The notes beneath the pieces were generated by a model. It saw only the letters and a program-made list of their open reading frames with translations, did no database searches and had not been told where the DNA came from. From CAVZGO01 sp963774935 (lineage in GTDB: Bacteria; Chloroflexota; Anaerolineae; Anaerolineales; UBA4823): a DNA stretch of 64,000 bases. The translations under genes and the position numbers were made by a program. Positions 45,877 through 55,853 of the stretch are shown piece after piece. The stretch is from the NCBI GenBank assembly GCA_963774935.1, contig CAVZGO010000001.1, forward strand, positions 248,001-312,000, in the 5' to 3' direction. Numbering within the stretch: position 1 is the first letter of the stretch; every line of letters starts with the position of its first letter.

Positions 45877-46398
45877 TTATCTGTTCATCCACAAGCACAA
45901 TGCCGCCAGGGTCTTTGCATCCCGGATTTTGCGAGAGCCAATTAGCGCTCCAACATCCGCAACCGGTACCTTCACGATTTCGATGAATTCATCAGCATCA
46001 GGTTGAAGCGGTGCGGGAGATAAGTCCTGAGCCAGGTAAACATACATATATTCGTTCGAGTACCCTGGCGCCAGGAAAAATGATCCGAGTTCTTCTAGCC
46101 GCTTAGCAGACATACCGATTTCTTCGCGCAACTCTCGCTGAGCAGATACCTCGGGGATCTCCCCTTCGTCCATTACGCCGGCAGGCAGCTCTAATAATTC
46201 TATCGCTGCAGGGTGACGGTACTGGCGGATAAACCATATGTTCCCCTGATCATCGAGCGGGAGCATAGCTACTGCACTGCGATGCTCAACAATATCCAGG
46301 CGGGCTACCTGCCCGCCTGGCATCCGTACATCATCCAGGCGGACCTGAAAGACCCTGCCCTGGAAGATGATTTCTGAGTGTACAGTCTCGTAAGCCAC
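45877..46398 (-). CDS. NUDIX hydrolase, ADP-ribose pyrophosphatase type
   Basis: 173 residues with a complete NUDIX box (GVMDEGEIPEVSAQRELREE followed by IG), preceded by FIRQYRHPAAIELLELPAG typical of ADP-ribose pyrophosphatases, and SFFLAPGYSNEY after it. Hydrolyses ADP-ribose or a related nucleoside diphosphate sugar. GTG start three bases after the stop of the LysM gene, so they share a transcript. Confidence 0.93.
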   Translation of the reverse strand: MAYETVHSEIIFQGRVFQVRLDDVRMPGGQVARLDIVEHRSAVAMLPLDDQGNIWFIRQYRHPAAIELLELPAGVMDEGEIPEVSAQRELREEIGMSAKRLEELGSFFLAPGYSNEYMYVYLAQDLSPAPLQPDADEFIEIVKVPVADVGALIGSRKIRDAKTLAALCLWMNR

Positions 46399-46401
46399 GA
46401 A

Positions 46402-47208
46402 TTATGGTATGTAGAGCTGCTGACCAGCCGTGAGCTGGTAATTGCCGGTCAATCCGTTGGCAAAAACAATCGCGTCGGGTGAGACCTCGCCGAAAGCGCA
46501 AGCGACGGTGTAGATGGTGTCACCGGTTTTGACGATATAGGTCGTCGGGTGTGGCTGCAGCGAACGATTTGACGGGAAGTGATTACCTGTCTGAGGAATA
46601 CGCAGCTCCGTGCCTGGACGCACGATCGAGCCGCTGCCCAATCCATTTAAGGATAACAACTCGATCGGGTTTAGATCAAACCGGCGAGCAATACAGAAGG
46701 GGAATTCTCCACCTTGAACCACATAGGTTTTTGGGATGCCCGGCGTGGAGGTCGGCATAACGATCTGGCTGGGTGGTGGATTGACTGCTTGTGATGCCGG
46801 TTCTGTAGCTGCGGGTTCAACCAGCGGCGGAGTAGTCGGTGCGGGCAGACCAGCCTCGGCGCCTGGGGTTTCCTGGGTCACTGGCGCTTCTTGCGCGCCA
46901 GGCGTATCCTGGGTAACCGGTACCTCCTGCCCCGCAGGCGTTTCAGTGGGAATGCCGATACCAGCCTCTGGGGTCGGAATTGGGCCACCCAGCCCTTGCG
47001 CCGCAGCCGCTGTTTGAGTGACAAACTGCTCGAGCTGTTGGATCACCTCATTCGTCGGTACTGCTACTTCTGCACCTTTCTCACCTTCCACCTCACTTGT
47101 CGGCGCTGGTAAGGTGGCTGGCGGTGTCGATGCAGAACGCACACATGCGCCTAATACTACAACGACGAGAATTATTCCTATGAATACTACTAATCTCTTC
47201 GCGATCAT
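46402..47208 (-). CDS. LysM-domain lipoprotein
   Basis: 268 residues from ATG 47208 (GGGAGGAAGAA upstream). Lipoprotein signal ending VVVVLGAC, a Thr/Pro/Glu linker with imperfect repeats (PVTQDTPGAQEA, PVTQETPGAEA), then two LysM motifs (YVVQGGEFPFCIARRF and YIVKTGDTIYTVACAF). LysM binds peptidoglycan or chitin-like glycans. No catalytic domain. Probably a cell-envelope glycan-binding protein. Confidence 0.88.
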   Translation of the reverse strand: MIAKRLVVFIGIILVVVVLGACVRSASTPPATLPAPTSEVEGEKGAEVAVPTNEVIQQLEQFVTQTAAAAQGLGGPIPTPEAGIGIPTETPAGQEVPVTQDTPGAQEAPVTQETPGAEAGLPAPTTPPLVEPAATEPASQAVNPPPSQIVMPTSTPGIPKTYVVQGGEFPFCIARRFDLNPIELLSLNGLGSGSIVRPGTELRIPQTGNHFPSNRSLQPHPTTYIVKTGDTIYTVACAFGEVSPDAIVFANGLTGNYQLTAGQQLYIP

Positions 47209-47352
47209 TTCTTCCTCCCGATCTATCCTTAAGTCGTTTACCAGGAACTGGAATATCCCGGCGAGATATTGATTGTCAATTTGCCTGGTTTCTGCAAGGA
47301 TCGTAGCATAATCCAGAAAAAACGTCAAGCAATATGTAACAATCTGTCATAG

Positions 47353-48115
47353 CTATGCAGGGCATTCCCAATTCCATCCAAGAACCTGATCAGCCCCGCC
47401 TTGTATTACCAGTGCAGCTTTATACCCTTCTCCAGGGGAAAGTGCATATAGTTTCCATTGCAAGGCTTGTGCCGGATCGGGTCTGGTTGCAAGCAATTCC
47501 GCTGGCTCACCAGGGATCAGGCTGACATCAAACCTGTCAAGCGGCATGGATAGCCCTTCACCAATTGCTTTGATATAAGCTTCTTTGCGCGTCCAGCAAT
47601 TAAAGAAAGCCTCGGTATGGAGCGTTTCTGTCAGCGACAGGAAAGATTCCACTTCGCTGGTCGAAAAAAAACGGCGAGCGATCTGTTCATCTGCCAGATC
47701 CTGTCGCATAAATTCTATATCTACACCAACAGGGCGATGCTGCGCCACCGCCAAAAGCGCCAGATCTTGGGAATGGGATATATTGAAAGCCAATTCTTCC
47801 GGTCCAGGTGGTTGCTCCAAATCAGGTTTACCAAATGGAGAATATCGAAACGTCAATTTCTCGGGCTCTCTGTGTAAATAGCCTGCCAAAATATGTCGCA
47901 TGGCTCCCCGAGCAGCAATGAAACGATGGCGGTGAACATCGAAACGAAAACGATCCGCCCTTTTTATCTCATCTACCGAGAGAGACTCTCTCAGCCAATT
48001 GATTCTCTCTACTGATAAATCCAGTGGAATACGCCAGACATGTACTGCCTGACCGGAAATATACGGTTGGTAAGCAGCAGTTTTCCAAAAATGCAGCCTC
48101 GGACTCTGCTCTCAT
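47353..48115 (-). CDS. 4'-phosphopantetheinyl transferase, Sfp type (frame break at 48087-48091)
   Basis: Transfers 4'-phosphopantetheine from CoA to carrier proteins. Motifs GVDIEFM and WTRKEAYIKAIGEGL are intact. The first standard ATG (47901) would lose about 70 conserved residues: the frame continues upstream as VHVWRIPLDLSVERINWL and FRFDVHRHRFIAARGAM. No standard start exists in that frame before a stop at 48112. Removing one A of the A5 run 48087-48091 links it to the ATG at 48115 and yields 253 residues. A rare start codon is the alternative. It lies 22 bases after the acyl-AMP ligase gene, its probable operon partner. Confidence 0.85.
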
Positions 48116-48137
48116 TGAGATTAGGATGAAACTTCTT

Positions 48138-49904
48138 TCATCCTCCCACGCGCCACCGGTCCAGAACTTCCAGACTGCCGTCCAGATATGCCTTTTTACA
48201 AGCATGTCGTTGAATTTTCCCACTTGATGTCTTTGGAGCGGTTAATGGGCGGATCAGGAGGATTTCATACACCTGTAGATCGTGGTTTTCAGAAATCGCC
48301 ATACGTATCGACTGGATCGCCTCGCTCAAATCACCATGCCGTGATTGGCAATTCACCTCCTGCAGAACCACCAACTGTTCGTGACCTTCGACCTCAACTG
48401 AGAAGGCTGCTCCGCCGGACGACTGCAGGGCAGGATGACTTTTTTCAACAGTCAGCTCGATATCCTGAGGGTAATGATTTGCACCACGGATGATGATCAG
48501 ATCCTTCAACCTGCCTGAGACATACAATTCGCCTTCCCATAGAAAGCCTAAGTCACCAGTTCGTAAAAATGCTCCTTCCTGATCGACGTCTGGGTGAGCG
48601 TTGAACACCCGTTGTGTTTCCTCGGGTCTATTCCAATACCCCTGAGCAACACTTCCACCCTTCAGCCATATTTCACCAATCCTGCCATCCGGGCACGGCA
48701 GGTTTGTCTCCGGATCGACAATTAAGATTTGTTGGTCCAGTCGAGGTTTGCCACAGCTCACCATCGGTACAATCCCGGGCTCAGCATCATCTGCCAGGAT
48801 AGCCTGCCCATTCTCCAATCCTGACCGGCGCACAGGAAGTAGCTTTACACCCTGAGGTCCATCACCGCCGGTCACAAACAAAGTCGCTTCAGCCAGACCA
48901 TAACAAGGGAAGAACGCTTCCTTATGAAAACCGCTCGGCGCAAAGACGTCAGCAAAGCGCTCCAGCGTAGTCTGGCGCACCGGCTCAGCGCCGGTGAAGG
49001 CTAATTTCCATCTGCTCAAATCCAGGGTTTCAATGATTTCCGGCTTTACTTTCTCAATGCAGGCATCATAAGCAAAATTCGGACCACCACTGATACCAGC
49101 ACCGTAGCGGCTGATAGCCTGCAGCCAGCGTAATGGGCGCTGCAAGAATGCCAGTGGTGAAAGAACTACCAGTTTGTTTCCTATGTATAAGGATCCAAGG
49201 ATACTGCCAATTAAACCCATATCATGGTAGGTTGGCAGCCAGCTCACTACTCCCGATTGAATAATCGATGGATCGAAGAGGTGAAAACTTTCATAAATCT
49301 GCCGTAAGTTGTGAAGCAGGTTTGCATGCGTTACCATGACGCCTTTTGGCTGGCTGGTAGAACCGCTGGTGTACTGCAAAAACGCCAGGTCCGCAGGAGC
49401 AATTTGCGGCTCAACCCAGGCTGTTTCCATCCCCGCCGGAATAATCCGAGTATCCAGCCAGTTTAATTCCTGCAAGTCGGGGGTTTGTTCAAATCGACGT
49501 TCCAGATCTGCCAGAATGTCACCCGTGGTTAAGGCGAAGCGCGCCCCGGCATCCGCTACGATTCCCTGGATGCGAGGCGTCGGGCGGTTCAGCCGAGGCG
49601 GGTAAGCCGGTACTGCTACTGCGCCTGCAAACAGGCAGCCAAAATAGGCAGCAAGGTAGTCAAGTCCGGGTGGGTAGAGCAACAGAACCCGTTCATGATA
49701 GGCGCCATGATCCAGCAGCCAGGCAGCAATTGCCTTTGCCTGGCGCTCCAGCTCATTGTAGGTGATCGATATTTCGTCAAGCTCACCGTCATTAAGATAT
49801 ACAAACGACGGCCGATCTGGCTCAGACTCAGCACGCAGACGCAACAGCTCGACCAGTGTGGCAGGATTCCAGGATTGAAATGGAGTCTTCTCTACAGGTG
49901 CCAT
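48138..49904 (-). CDS. Fatty-acyl-AMP ligase (FAAL, FadD32-like)
   Basis: 588-residue adenylate-forming enzyme. ATP loop YTSGSTSQPKGVMVTH, then SWLPTYHDMGLIGSIL, YGLAEATLFVTGG and LRTGDLGFLWEGELYVSGR, the FAAL rather than acyl-CoA ligase pattern. FAALs activate fatty acids as AMP esters and load them on acyl carrier proteins of polyketide or peptide synthases. With the adjacent Sfp-type transferase this implies a carrier-protein pathway, yet no ACP, PKS or NRPS gene is in the window. Confidence 0.9.
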   Translation of the reverse strand: MAPVEKTPFQSWNPATLVELLRLRAESEPDRPSFVYLNDGELDEISITYNELERQAKAIAAWLLDHGAYHERVLLLYPPGLDYLAAYFGCLFAGAVAVPAYPPRLNRPTPRIQGIVADAGARFALTTGDILADLERRFEQTPDLQELNWLDTRIIPAGMETAWVEPQIAPADLAFLQYTSGSTSQPKGVMVTHANLLHNLRQIYESFHLFDPSIIQSGVVSWLPTYHDMGLIGSILGSLYIGNKLVVLSPLAFLQRPLRWLQAISRYGAGISGGPNFAYDACIEKVKPEIIETLDLSRWKLAFTGAEPVRQTTLERFADVFAPSGFHKEAFFPCYGLAEATLFVTGGDGPQGVKLLPVRRSGLENGQAILADDAEPGIVPMVSCGKPRLDQQILIVDPETNLPCPDGRIGEIWLKGGSVAQGYWNRPEETQRVFNAHPDVDQEGAFLRTGDLGFLWEGELYVSGRLKDLIIIRGANHYPQDIELTVEKSHPALQSSGGAAFSVEVEGHEQLVVLQEVNCQSRHGDLSEAIQSIRMAISENHDLQVYEILLIRPLTAPKTSSGKIQRHACKKAYLDGSLEVLDRWRVGG

Positions 49905-49961
49905 GGTAAATACCCTTTATTGGATGAAATTACATGCATTTATAACACAAATCGGATAACA

Positions 49962-51140
49962 TTAGCCGATATTCTGGAGCGCAGACCGGATGCGGTTCAA
50001 CCCATCGACCAGTGTCGAACGGGGGCAGCCAAAGTTGAGCCGGACAAATCCTTCACCGCCTTTTCCGAATGTGGCGCCTCGGTTGAGTGCTACACCTGCC
50101 TGGTGCATAAAAAACTCGTACGGGTCGCCCGGAATCTCCGCCTTGCTGCAATCCAGCCAGGCAAGATAAGTACCTTCTGGAACTGGCATTCTGATTTGAG
50201 GAATTTGCTCCTGTATAAATCGGACCATGATATCCCGGTTCTGCTTGAGGTAAATTAATAATTGGTCGAGCCACTCCTGACCATGTTGATATGCCTCCTG
50301 GGCGGCGATCAACCCCATCAGGTTCACCCAGGGCACCAGACCTTTCCGCGCGGCGAGATAGCGGCGCTTCAACTCGGCATTTTGGATAATCGCAACGGAG
50401 AACTGCAGCCCGGCAAGGTTGAAGGTTTTACTCGGAGCGATAAGTGTGATTGTAGATTGGCCAATCTCTGGATCGATACAGGCAATGGGAATATGTTGGT
50501 GACCGCTGAATACCAGGTCGCTGTGAATTTCGTCTGCACAGATGAGCAGACCATTACGCAAAGATATTTCTGCCAACCGGGTCAGCTCGTCTCGAGTGAA
50601 CACTCGACCAACCGGATTGTGCGGATTGGAGAGTAAAAACATGCGTGTCTGCGGTGTGATGGAGCCCTCGAAGTCAGCAAAATCAATCTCGTAGCTATGC
50701 TCTCCATCCCAAACCAGCTCATTCTCTTGAGAGATGGCTCCTGTGGTATGCGCGGCATGCAGAATGGGTGTATAAACCGGTGTTTGAACCAGTACACCTC
50801 CGTCTGGCACAGCGAATGCGTGGCTGGCAAGGTTGAAGGCGGTCACCACACCCGGAATGAAAAACAGATCTTCATGCTCAACTTTCCAGGTGTATCGCTG
50901 CCACATCCGCTCGCAAATGACCTGGCGCAGCACTGGCAGCTCACCAGGGTCATCGGTGAGACCGCGCGGGTACCCGTAGATGCCATGTCGGGAGCGATCG
51001 ACAAGAGCGTCTACAACCTGTGGCGGGGAAAGAAAATCCATATCTGCCACCCACATTGGCAGCACATCCTCAGCATAAGTCTGCCATTTAAAGCTCTCAC
51101 TTTTTTGTCGATCTATTATTTCATCAAAATTTATCGTCAT
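49962..51140 (-). CDS. MalY/PatB-type aminotransferase (cystathionine beta-lyase family)
   Basis: 392-residue fold-type I PLP enzyme. The lysine is in APSKTFNLAGLQ; LPMWVADMDFLSPPQVVDAL near the N-terminus and LLSNPHNPVGRVF and VRLNFGCPRS are the MalY/PatB pattern. Members cleave C-S bonds of cystathionine or other cysteine conjugates. Stands alone; 57 bases upstream of the FAAL start on the same strand. Confidence 0.92.
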   Translation of the reverse strand: MTINFDEIIDRQKSESFKWQTYAEDVLPMWVADMDFLSPPQVVDALVDRSRHGIYGYPRGLTDDPGELPVLRQVICERMWQRYTWKVEHEDLFFIPGVVTAFNLASHAFAVPDGGVLVQTPVYTPILHAAHTTGAISQENELVWDGEHSYEIDFADFEGSITPQTRMFLLSNPHNPVGRVFTRDELTRLAEISLRNGLLICADEIHSDLVFSGHQHIPIACIDPEIGQSTITLIAPSKTFNLAGLQFSVAIIQNAELKRRYLAARKGLVPWVNLMGLIAAQEAYQHGQEWLDQLLIYLKQNRDIMVRFIQEQIPQIRMPVPEGTYLAWLDCSKAEIPGDPYEFFMHQAGVALNRGATFGKGGEGFVRLNFGCPRSTLVDGLNRIRSALQNIG

Positions 51141-51413
51141 TATTTTTTATGCCTTACCATTCGAGTAATAACGTAAGATTGATATGCTCTAACGATGGGT
51201 TAGTAGATTTGCGTTCTTCATCTCCAAATATCATCCACAAATGAGATGACATCCCTGGCCTGGCAACATTCTATCATAACGTCTTTTTCTACTGCCACCT
51301 GCCTGTCTGATTTTACAAAGAAGTAACGCTCGTTGCGCTACTAAGCCTGACCGCCAGGTGTGCCTACAGATTTTGGCACACACATTGCACGGTACTATTG
51401 AAATGAGGCTCGT

Positions 51414-52349
51414 ATGAAACCATTTCGAAAAAATGTTGCCATCGCGGTTGACGGAGGCGGTATACGCGGCATTATTGTGACCCGCGCGCTTGCTATGCTG
51501 GAAGAACATCTGGGACAGCCTGTGCACGACATTTTCCGCCTGGCAGCCGGTACATCTACCGGCTCAATCATATCTGCGGGCATCGCTGCAGGTCTTTCCG
51601 GCAAGCGGATGAACGATCTATACGAAGAATTGGGAGAGCTCGTTTTTCGGAAATCCTGGCGCTCCCGCCTTTGGCCACTCACGCGCTACCGCTACCCGCT
51701 TGCACCATTGGAAGCATCTCTGCGCCAGGCAATTGGAGATATCAGGATGGGCAAGTTTTGGCAAGCAGACCTGCCTACCGATCTTGTGATCACCACCTTC
51801 GATTTGCTGCACAACCGCACTCTTTTTGTCAAACCCTGGAAGGATGAATACCGGGATTGGCCAGTGACAAAAGCTGTTTTGTCTTCCTGCAGCGTACCCA
51901 CGTATTTCCCTGCAATCGAAGGCCGTTATGTCGATGGAGGAATCGGTTCCTACGCAAATCCATGCTACCTGGCAGCCTATGAGATTTTGTTTTGCTTGAA
52001 CTGGGATCCGGCTGAGACGACTTTAATCAGCCTGGGCACGGGGCGAAGCCCGCACCGGTTCAATCCCAGACAGGCGGAGAAAATGTGGGCATGGCAGTGG
52101 ATCGAGCCGCTGCTCGGAGCTTTTCAGCAATCAGCCAACGACCAGCAGGTACACCTGGTGAACACGTTTTTTCAAAATCTGGATTTCCGCCGCTTCCAGG
52201 TCGAGCTGAATAAACCAATTGCCATGGATGATCCTGGGCAGATTTCCCGGCTGTCTGTATATGGAGATGAGCTGGGACGCATGATGCTGAAGGATATGAT
52301 CGATCCGGTCCAGCACACAATCCCCAGGCTGGCTCCCTCTCCAAAATAA
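51414..52349 (+). CDS. Patatin-like phospholipase
   Basis: 311 residues. Oxyanion loop DGGGIRG, nucleophile Ser in GTSTGS, and the dyad Asp in YVDGGIGSYANP. Patatin enzymes hydrolyse acyl esters of membrane lipids. No signal peptide, so cytoplasmic or membrane-peripheral. The 273-base interval upstream contains no gene that I can support. No defence-type neighbours (nucleotide cyclase, toxin) are adjacent. Confidence 0.92.
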   Translation: MKPFRKNVAIAVDGGGIRGIIVTRALAMLEEHLGQPVHDIFRLAAGTSTGSIISAGIAAGLSGKRMNDLYEELGELVFRKSWRSRLWPLTRYRYPLAPLEASLRQAIGDIRMGKFWQADLPTDLVITTFDLLHNRTLFVKPWKDEYRDWPVTKAVLSSCSVPTYFPAIEGRYVDGGIGSYANPCYLAAYEILFCLNWDPAETTLISLGTGRSPHRFNPRQAEKMWAWQWIEPLLGAFQQSANDQQVHLVNTFFQNLDFRRFQVELNKPIAMDDPGQISRLSVYGDELGRMMLKDMIDPVQHTIPRLAPSPK

Positions 52350-52387
52350 TTTTGACAAGCGAACAGCAGAGTATAATCATCCCAATT

Positions 52388-53320
52388 ATGGTGGATGAAG
52401 ATCGATTATCTGCGAAACCTGAGCAGCAACGCCTCCTGGCAGACCTGGCGCTGCTGCTCACAGCCATTATCTGGGGTAGCGCATTCATCTTCCAACGCAT
52501 CGCCGCACCAGGCAGCAGCGTTTTTTTATTCAACGGCTTGCGATTTTTGATCGCCGCCCTTATTCTTCTACCGCTGATATGGATTACCAGACGCAGGCAG
52601 CCGGTTCAATATTCCTGGAACAAGGCTGACCTAATCGGAATAGGCATTGCCGGAGGGTTGTTGGCGGCTGGAGCGGCATTCCAACAAGCCGGACTGCGCA
52701 CCACGACCGCTGCAAATGCGGGGTTCATTACCGGGCTATATGTTGTTTTCATCCCCATCATTCAAGCCGTCCTGCTGCGCGCATCTCCCAGACTGGTAAT
52801 CTGGGTGGCAGCAGTCTGCGCCTGCATCGGTTTATACCTGCTCAGCACGGGAGGCAGCATAGAATTTAAAGTCGGTGACGCCCTCGAGCTGGTCGGAGCC
52901 GTGTTCTGGGCGATGCATGTACTGTGGATCGGGCATCTGGTACAGCGTATACCCGTGCTGCACCTGGCGTTTGGGCAGTATCTTGTTTGCGGGATCATCA
53001 GCACCACAATGGCTTTGATGTTCGAGCCTGCGCTTATCGCCGGGATTGGGCAGGCTGGCTGGGCAATCCTCTACACAGGAATTATTTCGGTAGGCATAGG
53101 CTACACGCTGCAAGCCGCCGGGCAGAGATTCGCCCCACCTGCTGACGCGGCGATCTTGCTGAGCAGTGAGGCAGTGTTTGCCGCCCTGCTCGGCTGGTTG
53201 ATTTTGGATGAGGCTTTATTGCCCATTCAGATACTGGGATGTATGGTGATGCTGGCTGGTATGCTGCTCGCCCAGGCTGATCGTTTTTCTCATCGTACCG
53301 AGGCTCACAATGCTGCCTGA
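52388..53320 (+). CDS. EamA/DMT-family transporter
   Basis: 310 residues, ten hydrophobic helices in two EamA repeats (LTAIIWGSAFIFQRIAAPGS; ALELVGAVFWAMHVLWIG). Probable metabolite exporter. The start is ambiguous: TTG 52352 adds 12 residues, but TTGACA (52352-52357) and TATAAT (52372-52377) overlap it and look like promoter elements (short 14-base spacer). The ATG at 52388 would then give an almost leaderless message. It overlaps the next gene by 11 bases. Confidence 0.87.
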   Translation: MVDEDRLSAKPEQQRLLADLALLLTAIIWGSAFIFQRIAAPGSSVFLFNGLRFLIAALILLPLIWITRRRQPVQYSWNKADLIGIGIAGGLLAAGAAFQQAGLRTTTAANAGFITGLYVVFIPIIQAVLLRASPRLVIWVAAVCACIGLYLLSTGGSIEFKVGDALELVGAVFWAMHVLWIGHLVQRIPVLHLAFGQYLVCGIISTTMALMFEPALIAGIGQAGWAILYTGIISVGIGYTLQAAGQRFAPPADAAILLSSEAVFAALLGWLILDEALLPIQILGCMVMLAGMLLAQADRFSHRTEAHNAA

Positions 53321-54227
53321 AAAACAGTCCGACATCAGCATTCTCAATGCTTTATTTTACCGTTGGCAATTTCTCTTCCTTGCGCTGGCAGTCGTTTTGA
53401 TGGTATCCCTGACAGCAGGCTGCAATTCAAGCCCCACAACACCAGAAGCTTCCCAGGAATTTCCCAACCCCCTACCCTCACCCACCATTTTTCCAACGCC
53501 TTTACCAACCATCCAAGTTACACCAAGCCCAACTCAGATTGTTCCAACGCCGACCCCAGGATTCCAAATTTGCACCCCGCTTTCTGGCTACGAATTGAGC
53601 GAGCTGAGTGATATGATCGTTAATCCTTACACCGCCCCTCCGCCCGGCTCGGATATGCCGCATGAAGGCATCGACCTGGCTGTCGTGCTTGCGCAGACCG
53701 GGATTGCCATGGAAGGCAACCCGGTGCATGCGCTTCTTCCCGGTACTGTCGCAGTGAGCCTTCAAAACCGGTTCCCTTACGGCAATGCGCTTATTATCGA
53801 AACACCGCTCGAGCAGCTTCCGCCACAAAGCATCGAGCAGCTTGTATTACCAGCGCCAATTCCCACCCTGCCTGCGCATCCTTCTTTAACCTGTCCGACG
53901 ACAGATAGCAATATCGACGAAGCCTGGCAGGTCGATCAGCGCTCGCTCTACCTGGTGTATGCTCACCTGAAGGACCCGCCCAGCCTGCAGCCAGGCGAGG
54001 CTGTTGCATGTGGCGATATTCTGGGCACGATCGGAGCTACTGGCAACGCCCTCAATCCACACCTCCATCTGGAGGCACGCGTGGGGCCTTCGGGCATGCA
54101 GCTCGCGAGTATGGCGCATTACACTGGCAGCGCCACCCCAGAGGAGATGGAAGCATACTGCTTATGGCGTGTGAGTGGTTGGTTCTTGTTGATTAATCCA
54201 CTGGATATAATTACTCTGCAAAGATGA
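53310..54227 (+). CDS. M23-family peptidase-like lipoprotein
   Basis: 305 residues. Lipoprotein signal (FLALAVVLMVSLTAGC), Thr/Pro linker, and an M23 (LytM) fold: HEGIDLAV is the HxxxD zinc pair, GTVAVSLQNRFPYGNALIIE the central sheet, YAHLKD and HLHLEARV the remaining ligands. An insert of about 45 residues separates the second and third parts. Would cut or bind peptidoglycan outside the membrane. Confidence 0.85.
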   Translation: MLPEKQSDISILNALFYRWQFLFLALAVVLMVSLTAGCNSSPTTPEASQEFPNPLPSPTIFPTPLPTIQVTPSPTQIVPTPTPGFQICTPLSGYELSELSDMIVNPYTAPPPGSDMPHEGIDLAVVLAQTGIAMEGNPVHALLPGTVAVSLQNRFPYGNALIIETPLEQLPPQSIEQLVLPAPIPTLPAHPSLTCPTTDSNIDEAWQVDQRSLYLVYAHLKDPPSLQPGEAVACGDILGTIGATGNALNPHLHLEARVGPSGMQLASMAHYTGSATPEEMEAYCLWRVSGWFLLINPLDIITLQR

Positions 54228-54278
54228 TCCGATCGATGCAGTCATTATCCCAATCCTGAAAATTCTGAGGGGTACCAA

Positions 54279-55853
54279 TTGATGAAGCGTAAGATTGCAC
54301 TCTCTATCCTGACACTCTGGATGCTGATCTCCGTTGCATGCAATTACCCCGGGCGAAATGGGGCAAGCACCATCCCGCCAGAAGCCTTGCGCCAGACCTT
54401 AAGCGCGGAAAGTGAGACCGGTGAGAGCACTGTCAGCGCACCGAGCCAAACAACCGAGCCCGGGAGCCTGCCAACCGAGTGGATTATCACCACACCTACT
54501 AATCCGCTATCTGCCGCTAAGCCTGCCGCAGCTACCCCTCTCCCACCGCAGGGACCAGATGGCACCACCGCGTATTCCTCACAAGCCGGTGACACTCTCC
54601 AGTCAGTCGCCAAACGCTTTCGCGTGCCAGGCGAACAGATCACTTCTCCCACTGCAATCGATCCAGATGATTACTTGCCGGTCGGTCAGGTGCTGTGGAT
54701 ACCCATTGCCTTCAACTTCCCAGATCACGCGCCGCTCTTACCGGATGATGAAATCACTTACGGTCCAGGCACGATCGACTTCGATATCACAGCCTTCATT
54801 CAACAAGCAGGCGGATTTCTCAGCCGGTATTCAGAGGAAATATATGAAGAGACCCTGAGCGGCGCAGAAATAATCCAGCGCATCGCGGCTGAATCTTCGG
54901 TGAACCCGCGCTTGTTGCTGAGCTTTCTGGAATACCGGTCTGGCTGGGTATTCGGAGAACCGCGCCAACCGGACAACCTGGATTTCCCGCTGGGCTTTCA
55001 CGTAGCCGGGAAATCCGGGCTGTACAACGAATTGGTTATGGCAGCTACGCACATGAATATCGGTTATTATGGCTGGCGGTCAGGAAATATGATTACCCTC
55101 AAATATGCAGATGGCAGCACAGCAGCCATTGACCCGCGCCTGAACCCCGGCAGTGTCGGTTTACAAAACTTATTCGCCAAGTTTTATAACCCAATCCAGT
55201 GGAAGCAGGCGCTTTATGGCGATGATCCATTTACCAACCAATATTCCAACCAATTCGGTGATCCATGGCAGCGCGCCGAATCCCTGGACCAGGTATTTCC
55301 GCCGCAGGCGATGCAGCCGGCGATAGAGCTGCCATTTCTACCGGGTGAACGATGGAGCCTGAGCGGCGGGCAGCATTATTCCTGGAATACCGGCAGTGCA
55401 ATTGGTGCACTTGATTTTTCACCGGTTACAGGAGAAGCTGCCTGCTCGACCTCCCGCGCCTGGATCACCGCTTCGGCAGATGGACAGATCACTCGTTCAG
55501 CAAATGATGTCGTCGCGCTTGATTTGGACGGAGATGGATACGAGCAAACGGGTTGGGTGCTGATTTACCTGCACTTGCCGGATACAGACCGGGCAGCGGC
55601 TGGGACGCGAGTACAGACCGACGATCATCTCGGCCACCCTTCCTGCGAGCGCGGCGCCTCAACTGGCACGCACGTGCACCTGGCTCGAAAGTACAATGGT
55701 GAATGGCTGGCAATCGACAGCCCGGTTCCATTCGTTCTGAGCGGCTGGACAGCCGTGGCAGGTGTGCGTAATTATCAAGGATATTTAGTGAAAGGCACTC
55801 AGCAGGTCACTGCCAATCCCAGTGGTGCCAGCTCATCAATCATCATCCGCTGA
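54279..55853 (+). CDS. LysM and M23-like lipoprotein
   Basis: 524 residues: lipoprotein signal ending LISVAC, a Thr/Pro-rich linker, one LysM motif (YSSQAGDTLQSVAKRF, about residue 105), a central region of about 200 residues without a named domain, and a C-terminal M23-like sheet (GALDFSPVTGEA, LIYLHLPD, STGTHVHLARKYNGEW). The usual first HxxxD is replaced by ALDF-type residues, so catalytic competence is uncertain. Tandem with the M23 gene upstream, 51 bases apart. Confidence 0.82.
   Translation: MMKRKIALSILTLWMLISVACNYPGRNGASTIPPEALRQTLSAESETGESTVSAPSQTTEPGSLPTEWIITTPTNPLSAAKPAAATPLPPQGPDGTTAYSSQAGDTLQSVAKRFRVPGEQITSPTAIDPDDYLPVGQVLWIPIAFNFPDHAPLLPDDEITYGPGTIDFDITAFIQQAGGFLSRYSEEIYEETLSGAEIIQRIAAESSVNPRLLLSFLEYRSGWVFGEPRQPDNLDFPLGFHVAGKSGLYNELVMAATHMNIGYYGWRSGNMITLKYADGSTAAIDPRLNPGSVGLQNLFAKFYNPIQWKQALYGDDPFTNQYSNQFGDPWQRAESLDQVFPPQAMQPAIELPFLPGERWSLSGGQHYSWNTGSAIGALDFSPVTGEAACSTSRAWITASADGQITRSANDVVALDLDGDGYEQTGWVLIYLHLPDTDRAAAGTRVQTDDHLGHPSCERGASTGTHVHLARKYNGEWLAIDSPVPFVLSGWTAVAGVRNYQGYLVKGTQQVTANPSGASSSIIIR

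Noticed and set aside
51414..52349. CBASS-type defence phospholipase
   Set aside because: The patatin gene has no nucleotidyltransferase, Cap2/Cap3 or HORMA neighbours. It is flanked by metabolic and transport genes.
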